64,000 nucleotides of DNA from Apoda limacodes (GCA_946406115.1 OX291553.1:12591001-12655000), one strand, 5' to 3'. Counted from the first letter of the stretch, positions 33,680 through 46,442 are shown. The notes: generated by a model not told the origin, from the letters alone. Program-made: numbers and translations.

Positions 33680-34395
33680 GTCACGCTTCTTTCCCTCCGT
33701 CCTCCCCTTAATTTAAGTTAGAAATTTTTGGATGACCATCAATAGTAACCCGCCGTATTGCTAAACAAGACCACCAGTGAAATAAAGGTTATCACTTATA
33801 TAAGGTACAGATTTCAACCAATCAGAGGTCGGTATCATAAAAGTGTATCATAAATGCCTGTAATTGGTTACAATATATCTCAATTTAATGGTAGCCTTAG
33901 TTTACTTTGTTATTGGTCTGAGTTTTATATATGATCCGTGTATACACATAAAAACAATATATGTATCATAGTACAACAATTAACAATATTTGAGTATACA
34001 ATTGTACATATATATGTACATACGCATTTGGTAACAAGAAGTCACGTGTACGCCTACTAATAAGTTCGATTTATGTAGATAGTTTAAGATGGTACAAATT
34101 ATTTATAGAGAAAACTATCTTAAAATAAGTCAGGTCACATGAGTGAGGGATACGTTAAGATAAGTACATAAGTCTTGAACCCTTTCACCGAAGGGTACTC
34201 AGGAACCAAAAGGTCTTTCACGTTTTTATATTGGTCCGAATTTTGCTTTATATTTTGATTATTTGTTCAAACATATGGTACCTACTAATAGTTCGAAAAC
34301 GGATAGCAAAGAAAATAAAAAAAGTATAAAAATTAACAAGAAAAACAAATAGGTACAACATTTTTATATGATGTTAAATGGATATGAAATCTTAT

Positions 34396-34484
34396 CAGCC
34401 TCATGCGTCCCCACCGTTGAGGCACGGCCGACCCTCAGCCTCATGCGTCCCCACTGTTGAGGCACGGCCTACCCTCAGCTTCAT
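34396..34484. repeat. Two-copy 40-bp tandem repeat, GC-rich
   Basis: TCATGCGTCCCCACCGTTGA and 'ggcacggccgaccctcag' occurs at 34401 and again at 34441 with two substitutions. The period is exactly 40 bp. Confidence 0.85.
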
Positions 34485-35084
34485 ATGATATGTGTGCAGT
34501 TTTTTACAAAATTCGGACCAAATAAGTTCTATACAAATTTTGTTTGTAGTTTTTTTTTTATTTTTGTCACATGTGTTGTACACTTTTCAAAATTCCTTGG
34601 TTCCTGGTACTTTAAAATGTCTTTAATTAGTTACCTACATAAATGCTAATACAACAGAAAAATGTGCATCGAAATCAGTCCGACTGATTGTAACAAAACA
34701 AATATACATATATATATAATTACCTATATGTATGTATGTACTTTGAATGTGGTTCTACATTTTTCATACAAAACTTCGTATCTAACGCCGTGGAAAGGCA
34801 CACACACATACACAAACTCAATATACAAATCACTTTAACTTCAACACACACACACACAAATAATCTATGGCGTTTTTAACCATTAAATACAACACGCCTA
34901 GAGAATCCTCCCCTTTTAATACCTTTTAAAGGTCATGGTAAAATTTTTCAAAGTACTCTTAGGAATACAAGCATAAATATAAAATTATATTCGAAAATTA
35001 CTTTGAAAAGAATTATAATCTACGGTAAAGCGTCTTGTACCGTGATAACTGATACCTAAGGAACACTTGGTACAAAAGGGGGTG

Positions 35085-35306
35085 CTATTTGATCCTGTTG
35101 AGAACCAAATCGGTAGTGACTACTAAGCCCTTTTGATAGGGCGAATCTGATAATTCCGATGCTAGCCGTGCAGCTTCCGCACCGTGTTTTTTGGCCAAAA
35201 ACCGGGTCTGTTCGAGACCACGCGATTTGTGGACTAATTCGAAGGCTTTTTCTACGTCACCAGCTTCTTGGAACCGCCTCATTATCATGGGATTTAGCTC
35301 AGGGTA
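35085..35306 (-). CDS. PDSS1: PDSS1 last exon
   Basis: The acceptor is TTATTTTCAG. The frame reads YPELNPMIMRRFQEAGDVEK, then AFELVHKSRGLEQTRFLAKK and finally VVTTDLVLNRIK before a TAG stop at 35085-35087 (73 residues). This is the C-terminal helical region of trans-prenyltransferases that closes the active-site bundle. An ATTAAA-type signal on the minus strand about 165 nt beyond the stop (about 34915) could be the poly(A) site. Confidence 0.93.
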   Translation of the reverse strand, partial: YPELNPMIMRRFQEAGDVEKAFELVHKSRGLEQTRFLAKKHGAEAARLASELSDSPYQKGLVVTTDLVLNRIK

Positions 35307-38300
35307 CTGAAAATAAGTAAAAATCAAGTTATTTAAGCACTTGGAGCATTTATTGATGTATTGGATTCTAATAAATTTAAATATATTCAACTGTTCAGTG
35401 GCCCAGTTGGTTAGGTACTGCATGCTAAGCCGAGGTTCCCCGCACAGGACAAACTTTATGTATTAACAAATAAGAAAAATAAATATTTCTATCACACAGT
35501 TCGAGCCTTGGTTAGTTTGAGACCAGATGGCGCTGGTTTGTCAAAAAGAATACTATAAATATTCCTAACTATATAAGAACACGTTTGGAATTAGTATTAG
35601 TATTAGTATTGGTTCTAAGTGTAATTATTGAAATGGTGTGCAGAGGTCGAGGGGGAATTTACCCACCGGCGAAAAAGTGAGAGTTAAAATTTGATTTACT
35701 TGGAGTCGACAATTACAAAATATCTGACCAACCCATGTAGGGAAAAATGTTGTAATAATATAACAATGTAAACAAGTTTTAATTACCTTCTCGCAGGCGA
35801 AGAGCACGGGTGCGGTAGCTAAGCCTAGCTTTAGGTCTGCTGCAGTCGGTTTGCCCATAGCTTGGGCCGAGGACACGAAGTCTAATAGGTCGTCTACCAG
35901 TTGGAATGACAGGCCCAAGTTGCGACCATACTGGAACGCCAACTCGCACGTGCTTTCGTCCGCACCGCTGAGTAATGCCACCTTGAACATATAAACAGAT
36001 AGTGTAAGCAAGTATTTTTTGTCTTTGAACCAGAATTGATCCCATCAGACGTGTTTAAGGTTAAAGACTGCACACGTAGAGACGCCCACTCACCAATAGA
36101 TGGCGTCACGGCTCAATCACCTCAGGAGGAAGGAATATATTAACGGACCTTGTTTCTAGGACATATTCAGTTAGTTAGCTGAGCTTAGCGAGGTTTCCTA
36201 GAATATTGTATTATCTTATACATAGATTTATATTTTTTATATACGGGGAGGCGTTACAGTGTCTTGTTGTTTAGCTAATTGTTACGTCACAGGAAGAAAT
36301 ATCCCAGAAAGTCATACGTTTCACACGTAAATAAGAAGTTTCCACGTATTTTTATTTTAAACCATATTTTGTCAAATTTCTGAGAAAAAGTTGGCTCAGG
36401 AACTGTTTCTTAGTGATTTTATAGCTTTACTTTTTAAAACGTAGTATTATTTTATAAATAAAGGTTCTATTTAATGATATTTTAAGTAAATAGTAAAATG
36501 TTGGGTGCTCTAGGGCTTGACCAAACGATGACGACATTATTATCAGTATATCGATATCTTTTGAGGTAATAATTTATCTGCATCCAGATTAAGAAAATAA
36601 CAACTAATTTAAAAATTATTGTTTTTCAGATTGCATAGGGAGGGCACTATGTACGTTAAAAGTTTTCAATTATTCTGTGACGGGATTTAAAGTAACTCCC
36701 GAGAATAATATATCATATAATATTACACAGCAGACGTAAATATACATATTTCTTATTTACACAAATACATATTTACATTTTACAAATCATGTTAATCAAT
36801 AAATAGGTATTCATATACATATTAAAGATATAATTAAATACACATACATGCACATATTCATATATACACAGACATATATTAATATACAAATACATATAAA
36901 AGATATAAAAATAAAACTATACGTAAAATAACTTATGGGTCCTATCTGATGCAGTCCTCGTTCGGCCGCCCGATAGCGATATATGTGCGAACGCGAGCGG
37001 GTGCTACACACAGACACGCACATATACATATATACACACACATTCAAACAGACATCGCACACCCGAAAGTGGTCCAGCTCCTAGACAACAGCCCAGCAAC
37101 AAATGCACATCATTTAAACTACCATCACTTCGGAAACAAGCCTAAGGGGAGAAGAAGTGACAAGGAACTCCCGGATGTACACCTGTTACCGATCAGCCAT
37201 GCAAGAACCAAGCCATCAAGTACACAATATCTATCCAAATATGTATGTACACCCATACACGTAGCAGAGTCGGCTCGTCCTAAGGAGCGCTGGTGCAGCG
37301 CACTCCCATAAATAATTATCTACTTAAGAAACAATATGTTTTAGATTTTACTTAGGTGAACACCATTAAAAATTGTCACGAGCCGCCTCTGCACGTACAC
37401 CAGACCCCAAAACCCCACCAATACCAGACAACCAAAGGCGGATAGCACATATTGCAGCCCCTGGTAGCTTAAATTTCAAAATGTTTCTTAAACATATTAC
37501 TGGAGCACACGTGGTTAATATTCTTTTTAGGGTTCCATAGCCAAATGGCAAAAACGGAAACCTTATAAATTTTGCATCTCCGTCCGTCCGTCCGTCCGCG
37601 CCTTATACCTAATTCCACCGCCTTTGCATCAACTCTAATGAAACTTCACAGGAAGGTGACTAACATAGTAACAAAGAAACCGGTCAAGTGTGTGCTAGGA
37701 CAGGTCAGGCTAAGGAATAGTACTAGGCTAGGGTTAGGTTAGGAAGGTTAGCAAACCGCAGATGGGATGAAGGGGGAGAGGGGATACGCTACTTAGCGCG
37801 TGTCGAGAAGAGCACGTAATCGAGGTCAATGCTCTGACACAAATATCATAAAGTAAACAGTCGAATTTTTTAGAAAAAATCTATAAGGTAAATTAATAAA
37901 TAGTCTAGGAGGAAAGTGAAGAAAGAAATAATCTAGGAGGAAAATAATAAAGTGTAGATAATGGTAAGCCTGAACAATTAAGACTTTAAAGCTGAAAGAG
38001 GCAATGTGACTCAGTAGGTATAACCATAGATATAGGATGTAAAAGATAAACAATGTCAGCTTAGTGATAATACCAAAAAAAAATTAGTAGGTGTTAGCAA
38101 CTGTCTTTCTGTGGGTTGAGAATAGTGTTGCCTTAGTGCACTACCGTTATTGTGCATTATCGATATATTATTTATGACTCTTGAATTTTGAACTTTTTTC
38201 ATTACAGTTCAAAATAGGCTGGGCAAGGCTGTTCAAACTTGAAACATGTATCATCCAAATTCAACAATAGCTCCTGATATTTTACTAGAATCAAAGTACA

Positions 38301-41300
38301 TGCAATGACCTCTTTGTGTAGGTATATATATAAGGGGTAAGGTACCATTTTATAGCATAATAAGAACACTACACTGTTCACATATTATATCTTGGCAGTA
38401 CCTTTTACATCTATTTTGTAAGTACCTATCATTTACATTTTAGAAAAAATGATGCAAATCTTAAATGTAGCAATTTTATGTGGTCATTATACCTAAGGTA
38501 GGTAGGTATCTGCATACTTACCTTTTATATAGGTACTTATCTCGAACCATTACCTACTTATTTTGTGCCTAGGCTTTGGACTTTTTGCTTTTGACTTTGA
38601 GGTTTTGGGCTCAACCTTGTCGCTGCAGACTGCAGGATATAATTATAGGTATAGCTAATGATTTAAAAATATATAATACGTAGGTACTTCAACTCTTCCT
38701 CTAAAACTTCGATAAAATGTTCAGTTTTGTGTAGAAACCTACCTAACGAGCTACCTATTTAATAAATTCTTTATTATTTCAATCAGTTACGCGAGATGTA
38801 TACGTCAAACATCAACTATTTTGCTCCAAGTTCGATCCTTGTCTCTAAGGAATAGTTATACATATTTATACAGAACATATTTTAATAATATGCTCTTCCG
38901 GATTTTTTGTTGTTACTTTTAATAAATGGCTTCTGATTTTAAACACTTACTAATAGAAAAATTTTATTCTAGACAAAAAATTCCTACGGATATCCTACCT
39001 AACTAAAAGATTCTGGTTTCGGCGAGTATTATGTGCGTGTTTGTGTGTGTGTACGGCATTTTGAGACCAGTTTGGCTAATTTTTAGTTATCCGTTCGTAC
39101 CAAAACCGTCAAAACAGAAACTCTTATTGTCATTAGGACATCTCATCTATCTTCACAAGGAGTTCATATATAGGTATTTAATACAACATAATACATTTTT
39201 GCATGGCAAATATAGCAGAATCTACATCTACTTCTGTACTGTAGACAAACTCCCTGATCCAACATCCGACAAAAACAATTTACCTACCTACTTTTTGTAT
39301 TTTTTATTTATAAAACTTCTTTCCAAAATAGCTAGTTGAATCAGTTTCCGTAGATTTCAGTAAAAAAATATAGGTTGTCAAAATCATCATTGGAACCGTG
39401 TTAACTTTAAGACAATTAAATAAAACTTTAAGATTTTGTAATAAATAACTTATTTTTGTATTATGGATGTTACAAAAAAACATAAAAAATGCGATGTTTT
39501 ACATAATCGAAATCAATAAAAAGATGACAGGACATAGGTAGGATTGAACTTAGGGCACCAATAATCGTAGAGCAAAAAAGCAATACCTGTGACAATTATG
39601 CCAACAACAATTTACAACAGTGATTGAATTTTTAAATAATATACATTCAAGGATAAGAAAATTCACGTATCACAATTTAAGAGATGGCTTTGGGTGAAAT
39701 ACAGCTGTCTATTTTTGACCGCATATGGACCTTTCTTTTATAGGAAAAAAATAAAAAATAAAACAAAAATCTAAGAGCTTGGTGTTTTTGGTTTCATGCG
39801 ATTCTGATAAGCCATTCTTTTTTAAATTTTTTGCAAAGTTGCCGGAATATTTTGTATGGATTAACTTTAAAAGAATATAAAAAATAAAAAAATATAAAAC
39901 CAAAAATCCTAAGCCCTAGTTTCTTTAAATCAAAACACAAATTGAAATTTTCGGAACTTCGAAGCTACTGACAAATCAATTTTGTAAGAAAAAAATCTAC
40001 GGCGTGGGTAAACCACTCCTCCATCCTTCAGCTACCACCTTAAAGCAATCCGTCATATACATACTCAAATACGCGTTATATAACATTAAATTTACAGCTT
40101 TGACACAAAACAAATAAAATGGGCTGACTTCAAGTATTTATATAACACAATAAAAGTCAGTCTCACTCATTGTTAGGAGACTGACTTACATTGTGTATTT
40201 ATGAGAATATGGGTGAACCACTCCTTCTCTATCTTTACGCTACCTCCTTGTGTCAAATAGTCAAGTAAATTATCATGTAAAAACATTGCGTTCTGTTATA
40301 TAACAAAACTCAAATTTTGCCTCCTGCTATATAACAATAAACTTACCGCTTTGACGGAGTTAGCAATAAGGGAGGCGGTCTTCCTGTACGTCTTGGTGAG
40401 GTAGTGAGCAAACCGCTCATTCTCGGTCTCTTTGCTGCCCAACTGCATAAATTCGCCCTGTACTAGGTCTGTCACTACCTGTAATACCATAAAAAAACTT
40501 ATAATATCTTCATATTACGTTTACATGAAATTGATTTGAACACTAAACTTTCTTCTCGTATTCAAATAAATAAATCTCAAGCTCCAAATCTCTGCTGGCT
40601 CAGACATAGATTTGTTCGTGATGACACAAAAAAACATGTCTATTAAGGGAATAGAAACAGAAACAATCGATTTAGAAGGTTCACTTCACGCTAAGCCAGT
40701 GGTCGATTGATCAAACCCAGCTTCTTTCAACACTCGTACGACTATATAGTATTGATAGACGATATTTACACAGTGGGCTGTATTACATATATATTATGAA
40801 CTAATTCAATAAAACTGATAAGGGGGCACTCATTAATTGCGTGAGGTATTTTTTGATTATTTTAACCCCTCGTATCATTCACACAAGAAATTTTAAGCAA
40901 ATTATACTAGATATTATTAACTATATGTGTATCAATACATTTGACGTGAGATTTTCAATGACTGCCCCCCCTTAATATGAGATTTGGTGAGATTTTGCTA
41001 GACCACTCCCCCCCGTTTTAATCTCACGTATGCCCCTTAAACTAATATATGTATATATGCATAATATATAGCGTATGTCCGGAATAATGTACCTTTCAAA
41101 TAGTAAAAGTTTTTTTCAAAAAAGTGCTGTGGTTCCGGAGATTAATATTTATATATTTATAAACAAACTTACAAATTCCGCTCTCTTTATAATATTAGTA
41201 CAGATTAGTCTCGCCTCTCTCTTGACATTTCTACTTAAATATCTGATGTCGAAACCGAATAATCAAGAAGTCAATGTTTAACACATTAAATAGTCATCAT

Positions 41301-42129
41301 ACGTATGTTTCTGCAAGCGGCTATTGTCTAAACAGCATTACATGCACTTTAAATTTTCGCAGCAATTTTATATGCAGTGTTGTAATAGTGAACAAAAATG
41401 TGTAAAATTTTCAATTGCAACAAAGAAAAATTTAAATATCCAATAAAATCCATCTGCAATATAATATAGATTGAAAGTTAAAAATATTGTAATAGATAAG
41501 TGAATTCTTTGATAAAAAATTTAAAAGGAATCATAAATTCTAAAACTAATTGATTTTTCTCTATCTACTTGCAACTAACAATTGTCATATAAAAACTCTT
41601 CATCCTTCAGATAGAATCATTCATTGAAATAATAAATAAGCAAGTATTTGCACGGATGTAAAAGAGTTAAGAACTGTAGCAACCTAATAAAACCATTTAT
41701 ATACATATAATCCAAATGATATTCTATGTACTAGCTAGAGAAACATATTAAATCCACAATTAGCGTATAACGGCACAGGATCACAGGTTACTTATAAATC
41801 TTACGTAGACATAGTACAGACAACGCTATATAGTTGCAATATAGCTTTGACTATGGTCACATACTACACTACAGTGAGGTGGTTTATATAGTGCGGTGTC
41901 GTCATATGTCAAATAAAATGCATCCGCGAGCATCTTGTAGTTTAATTAACACAAAAAAATTACGCGTATTTGCACTTTTGTATGGAGATGATAAAATAAA
42001 AATAGAACTACTAAAACGGGATTGGAAAAAATGTCTCACCTGACTGAGCACTAGGGTGACGTCATCGCTCCGCAAGCGAGCAATCATCATCGACGCCACT
42101 GCGAGGATGAAGTCGCCGGCCATCGCCAC
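35085..42129 (-). CDS. PDSS1: Decaprenyl/solanesyl diphosphate synthase subunit 1, 3' part (four exons)
   Basis: Four minus-strand exons (42129-42040, 40478-40347, 35981-35787, 35306-35085) are all phase 0 with AG/GT borders. They join into 212 residues that follow the PDSS1 family (qless in flies) closely to the stop codon. The enzyme is the mitochondrial trans-polyprenyl synthase that builds the isoprenoid tail of ubiquinone, usually paired with PDSS2. Landmarks in chain order are MAGDFILAVAS (~3-13), GEFMQLGSKE (~38-47), KTASLIANS (~63-71), the second aspartate-rich motif in QLVDDLLDF (~101-109, Mg2+-diphosphate binding), MGKPTAADLKLGLATAPVLF (~116-135) and PMIMRRF (~145-151). The first aspartate-rich motif lies upstream of the first exon found; those exons were not located up to 64000. 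Introns hold a SINE, a ~700-bp repeat and, upstream, a LINE. Confidence 0.93.
35390..35570 (+). mobile_element. tRNA-derived SINE in PDSS1 intron
   Basis: An A-box-like TTCAGTGGCCCAGTTGGTTA and a weak B-box (CCGAGGTTCCCCGCACAGG) are followed by GGACAAACTTTATG. It ends with GAGACCAGATGGCGCTGG. The family is the same as at 7457 and 21029. Orientation is opposite to the gene. Confidence 0.6.
35787..35981 (-). CDS. PDSS1: PDSS1 exon with second aspartate-rich motif
   Basis: The exon is 65 codons. The acceptor TATGTTCAAG precedes GTG GCA and the donor is AAG|GTAATT. It encodes VALLSGADESTCELAFQYGR, NLGLSFQLVDDLLDFVSSAQ and AMGKPTAADLKLGLATAPVL. DDLLD is the catalytic second aspartate-rich motif. 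GKPT.ADLKLGLATAPVLFA is the family hallmark next to it. No substitution in key residues is seen, so the gene looks intact here. Confidence 0.95.
36600..37262 (+). repeat. ~700-bp dispersed repeat, copy A (plus) in PDSS1 intron
   Basis: The reverse complement of this stretch is found at 14345-15110. Long shared segments include CAGATTGCATAGG, 'gacgggatttaaagtaactcc', AACAAATGCACATCATTTAA, CTACCATCACTTCGGAAACA and CATCAAGTACACAATATCTA. Copy A has a GC-rich piece (36940-37000, CTCGTTCGGCCGCCCGATAG) that copy B lacks. The 120-codon plus frame here (36949-37311) is probably not a gene, since the equivalent frame is not kept in copy B. Confidence 0.75.
37265..40340. other. PDSS1 intron, mostly unrecognised
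   Basis: Near 37527-37600 a 'agggttccatagccaaatggcaaaaacgg' block and a CCGTCCGTCCGTCCGTCC run resemble the end of the dispersed repeat at 18290. A short TTAGG-like stretch (37735-37755) is too short to be telomeric. Nothing else is supported. Confidence 0.4.
40347..40478 (-). CDS. PDSS1: PDSS1 exon with GEFMQLGSK
   Basis: The exon is 44 codons, acceptor GTATTACAG, donor GCG|GTAAGT. It encodes VVTDLVQGEFMQLGSKETEN, ERFAHYLTKTYRKTASLIAN and SVKA. This is the region between the two aspartate-rich motifs; the KTASLIANS segment lines the isoprenoid pocket in family members. Confidence 0.95.
42040..42129 (-). CDS. PDSS1: PDSS1, most 5' exon found
   Basis: The exon is 30 codons, acceptor TTGTTTTCAG, donor CAG|GTGAGA. 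It encodes VAMAGDFILAVASMMIARLR and SDDVTLVLSQ. In family members this follows directly after the first aspartate-rich motif exon and the WNxKK stretch. The ~1.56-kb intron to the next exon contains no recognised insertion. Confidence 0.93.
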
Positions 42130-42261
42130 CTGAAAACAAACATATACTTTAACATATCTACAGGTAATAAATATATTTTAAACGTAACATTTCCTTAAAT
42201 TTTGGAAGTAAAAAATATTTTAAAGTATTATCAACTCAAAAAGATCATCAATTTTCAAGAT

Positions 42262-43830
42262 TCCTTATTTTTATTTATTTATTTAAAGTTCTTATTCAAG
42301 TAGGTCACCTTCGGACACTTTGGACCGTCAGTTTATAATAAACAAGTGTGAATTAATAAATATAAAATAACAAATATTTGTCAATAAAACTAAAAATAGC
42401 TAAGCTATAAAATATAAATTTACATTAAAAAATTTAAACAAAAACACAATAGCCATAAGCAAAAATTTCAAATTTTATGTGCAGATGATATTCCAAACAT
42501 CCTTGTCTCCTATATAATCTAAAACTGTATAGTAAGCTTTTTTAATTAGAACATGTTTAACATATTGCTTAAATTTGCTTTTAGTAAAATCAGTGATTCT
42601 CTTTGGAATTTGGTTATAAAATTGTATACCGTTTCCTATAAATGTCTTTTTTTGTGTCTTGTGCCGTCTAAAAACAGGCATTGCGAGTTTCCTTTTATTT
42701 CAAGTATTAAGGTCGTGTATATCCCCACGTTTTGAGAACAAATCAATATTTTGCCGCGCATACATTATGTTGGCATAAATGTAAGCAGATGGCATAGTCA
42801 AAATGTTAATTTTTTTAAAGAGTTCTCTTAGAGATTCACGCGCATTCATCTTGTATACAGAGCGGATTGCCCTTTTCTGCAAAATAAAGACCGATTCCCA
42901 ATCAACGGCTGCACCCCATAATAAAATACCATACGACATAATGCTATTTTACTTCCATTAAGAAGAAGGTTATTTGCATTAAACCATTCAATAATGATGG
43001 ATAGTGAATTATTTATTCTTTAGTTTAAAAATTAAAGAAGTATCGTCCGCGAACAATATATTTTCACATAAGCCTTTTACTGCGTATGGAAGATCGTTTA
43101 TGTACGTAAGGAAAAGAAAAGGTCCCAAAATAGATCCTTGAGGCACACCTATATTGACCAAAGCACCCGATGACATTTCCCCATTAATTTCCACTCTTTG
43201 AACGCAATTTGCTAAATAATACGAAATAAGCTTTAACGCTTTACCTTGCACGCCGTAGTGTTGAAGTTTATTAAGAAGTGTTTGATGATTAACACAGTCA
43301 AACGCCTTGGACAGATCACAGAATATTCCTATGACGTCCTGACATTTCTCTCATGCACCCATTATATGCGTTACTAATTTAGCCCCTGCATTTACTGTCG
43401 ATTTACCTTTTGTAAAGCCATATTGCTGTTCATGTATGATATTATACCTATTAAAATGTAATTTTAGCTGATCAGATATAATTTTTTCAAAAATTTGGCC
43501 AATAGCGGGGGGGATAGAAACAGGACGATAATTTGTAGGATTATTTGCACATACAGATTTAAATATGGGAATCGTTTTACTTAGTTTCAAGAGATCAGGA
43601 CATTTACCTTCGTCTATGCAGTAGTATAAATGCTAAGATAGGAGCTATGTCTTCAATAATTGACCCAATTAATTTTACAGAAATCCCCCATACATCCTCG
43701 GTTTTCTTTTTTTTCAAGGATTTGTACGTTTTTATTATGTCATTATTATTATTATATATCGATGGATTACGGACTTCCCAGGGGACCAGACGGTCACCAA
43801 ATTTGTGATCATTTGTAGGTACCACACTGA
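42262..43830 (-). mobile_element. Jockey-type LINE, 5'-truncated and degenerate
   Basis: Read on the minus strand the RT motifs come in order. KKKKTEDVWGISVKLI is at about 43690. IPIFKSVCANNPTNYRPVSI is at about 43560. HEQQYGFTKGKST is at about 43420. INIGVPQGSILGP-type (VNIGVPQGSILGPFLFLTYI) is at about 43150. NILFADDTSLIF follows at about 43040, with FADD intact. The C-terminal piece is RRHKTQKKTFIGNGIQFYNQ (about 42650). The 3' end lies near a TTATTCAAGTAGGTCACC block and an (AAAT)n-like tail at about 42262-42285. Frameshifts between blocks show it is dead. It lies just upstream of the 42129 exon, in the same orientation as PDSS1. Confidence 0.8.
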
Positions 43831-43834
43831 GCTA

Positions 43835-44815
43835 GTACCCCGGCCCTTTCATAGAAAGCTAGTCTACTACTCTCTATCATAATGCCAAGAGCCCGAGGCC
43901 CAAATACTTTCTTCTTCTTTAAATCTTATTGAAACTATATGCGAAGTTAATTAATATCGATAACTCTGGTAACATATTTTTTGAGCTCCTCTGTCCTTTG
44001 GAAGGCACGTTATACCGTCGGTCCTGGCTCATATGGCAACAGTCGTCAAGTCAAGTCAATGGCCCTTTTTGGGGCTTAAAACACTTTGATAATCGAGTGA
44101 TGTATTGAGCTGTCCGCCAAACCGCACTAGACCAGGAAGGTGGACTATGGGCAAAGCATCATTTCTCTAAACATAAGACCTGTGCCCCAGTGTAGGAACA
44201 AACTTCAAAATTAAGGTCATTGCTATGGGCCTGTTTTTGTAGCTTGCAATTTCTCGCAAATTTAGCAGATTTTGCAACTGACAACAGGATAGCAAATAGA
44301 TTTTTCAACAAAACAGTAAGAGACAGCACGGAAGCAAATACAATCGTAACAGCTAAAAAATCACGCCCTATAAAGTAAAAACAACTATCCCGCAGGCAAA
44401 TATTGCCAACTGTATCGGTTATTATCGAATAACCAAGAAACCGATTCAAAAAGTTGAGTTAATTGATTAATTAATTAATTAATCACTTCTTTATGCCACT
44501 TCTTCTTCACTTATTTTCTCCATATTCACTGTCAGAATGTACAATATTGTATGAGAAAACTGTGCGTATTCGGGCGTATGCAGATTTCGTCTTCCAGGAA
44601 AATGACCTCAGTTTATGATGAATATAATGAAAGTGTCATTATTATTAACACATTATAAACCACGGTCTGCAATTATTATTATTACTTATTATTATATGCG
44701 ATAAAATAAAAATAAAAACATTATGAATTTTCTAAATTAAAATGTTTTTTATTAATATTTTAACGTGTATAAAACAAAAAAAGTGGTGGTTCCAAATATT
44801 ATTTATTTTGATCAT
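43835..44815. other. Unassigned stretch upstream of the LINE
   Basis: A 96-codon minus frame (44159-44449) is rich in hydrophobic residues but has no recognised domain or splice context. An AATTGATTAATTAATTAATT microsatellite lies at about 44462-44482. Nothing else can be supported. Confidence 0.3.
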
Positions 44816-44824
44816 TATATTTAA

Positions 44825-45202
44825 GAGGATACACTTCGCGGCGCCTTGCAGCGGGCTTCATACAAACGAATTTCTCACTTATTTTTGACACTTGCTGATC
44901 AAACACCATAAAATTTTTAAGACATGTTCTAATAATAAATATCTAGGTTTGTAGTGTGCCAGTTTTCTATCAATTTTTTTAGTTCAAAGTAATACAGGAT
45001 TTAAGTTTTTCATACAAATGGTTTTAAAAAAGATTTCTAGCTAATATAACGTTTTGCAAGGTTTTGGAAACACCACAGACATAGGTATTCAGTTTGGGAT
45101 AGTGACTAAGAAATTTCACAGTGATTGATCAGTAAATGTCAAAAACAAATGAGAAATTCGTTTGTATGAAGCCCGCTGCGAGGCGCCGCGAAGCGTATCC
45201 TC
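44825..45202. mobile_element. MITE with 53-bp terminal inverted repeats and TTAA flanks
   Basis: The left end GAGGATACACTTCGCGGCGC... (44825-44877) and the complement of the right end (45150-45202) agree over about 53 nt with two mismatches. They include GCGGGCTTCATACAAACGAA. TTAA flanks both sides (44821-44824 and 45203-45206). TTAA duplication is the mark of piggyBac-type insertion, though the GAGG terminus differs from the usual CCC start. It is 378 bp with no coding capacity. A second copy is at 28414-28745. Confidence 0.8.
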
Positions 45203-45656
45203 TTAAAAGTCTCAAACACAATATGATGTGTAAGCATGTTGTCGCATATTTTTTTTTTTTTTAATATTAGTCATAAACAATTCTCAATACACGAAATTAA
45301 GTTGGAATTTTAAATTTAGTTCAATGACAACAACTTGCGGTGCACAACCAGTATTATTTAATGACCAATACTTGTCTCTAATAATATACCTGCCTACTAT
45401 AATTTTTAGTCGGGGTTAATCATACTTTCTCCCATCATACTGTGGGCATCCGAGAGGGGCAGCACAGATGTTTTCATAAATATAGAGTTGGACAATAGTT
45501 TTACATTTATTATTATTATATACATCATCAATTTTATGATAAATTTACTAAAAAGTTATTGTATTATTATGTGTATCAATATGATAGTATTATCTAATAT
45601 AGTATTTTTCGGTTAGTGGTTATACGTGTGTATTAGCGTGGAGCCCTCTTAGCAAA

Positions 45657-45759
45657 CCTATAACCCCAAATAGCATACCTATAACCCCAAATAGCATACC
45701 TATAACCCCAAATAGCATACCTATAACCCCAAATGGCATATGTAAAACCCCAAATAGTC
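45657..45759. repeat. 21-bp tandem repeat, about five copies
   Basis: The unit CCTATAACCCCAAATAGCAT(A) is repeated at a 21-bp period with near-perfect identity in the first four copies; the last is diverged. Confidence 0.9.
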
Positions 45760-46220
45760 ATTTAAAGCAATATATGTATATCAACAGAGACATAACAGCA
45801 ATGTAGCAGTTCTTTGCAGTCTAAAATTATTATTGCAATGCAACAGGGATTTTCATTAACGATACACAGTTCTATATGGTTGTTTCAAATTTTGATATGA
45901 TCATAATTTTTTGTAGTTTAACACATAAAAAAGTCACTTGTGTCCAGATACACTGTCACAAAAGAAGTGTTGCTGCGATGGTCTCACCACCTACCACGCA
46001 GGACTAAAGTGGGTGGTGAAAAGACCAATAAGACCGTAACGCAACATACGCCTATATTGAATAAGTCAAAATCTGGTTTTACAATGTTACATCATGAGTT
46101 TGAGCATAAAGAAAAGTCAGTTTAAAGTTATTATCATAATTTGATTATGGCTCGAAGGGGCTACGCAAGTATTAGTAAGTATAGGTAGCCAAATCCCATT
46201 TTTCTGTTTATAGTATTAAA

Positions 46221-46442
46221 GTGGCAAACAAGCTTACGGTCCGCCTGATGGTAAGCGGTCACCACAGCCTAAGAACGCTTGCAATATCGCTCACACGTTG
46301 CCGACCCTTTAAAAATCTAATAACTTCTTTCTTGAAGTATATTATAGTACTCAGAGATAACCCTGTCAGGCAGCTCATTTCACAACCCAAGCATTTGCGG
46401 GAGGAAGTTCCTCTGAAACCGCACTGTACCAATTCAAAATAA
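46221..46442 (-). mobile_element. CR1-like LINE 3' fragment (minus)
   Basis: Read on the minus strand it gives the C-terminal remnant (TGCGGTTTCAGAGGAACTTC, 'gaaatgagctgcc') and then the 3' UTR landmark CGCTTACCATCAGGCGGACC. It is truncated at both ends. Confidence 0.65.

Noticed and set aside
36949..37311. 120-codon plus-strand open frame
   Set aside because: Lies in a dispersed repeat; the equivalent frame is not kept in the other copy.
37735..37755. Short GGTTAGG run, insect telomere-like motif
   Set aside because: Only about two units; interstitial chance match.
38820..38860. AGTTCGATCC sequence like a tRNA B-box
   Set aside because: No A-box or cloverleaf could be built upstream; not a tRNA gene.
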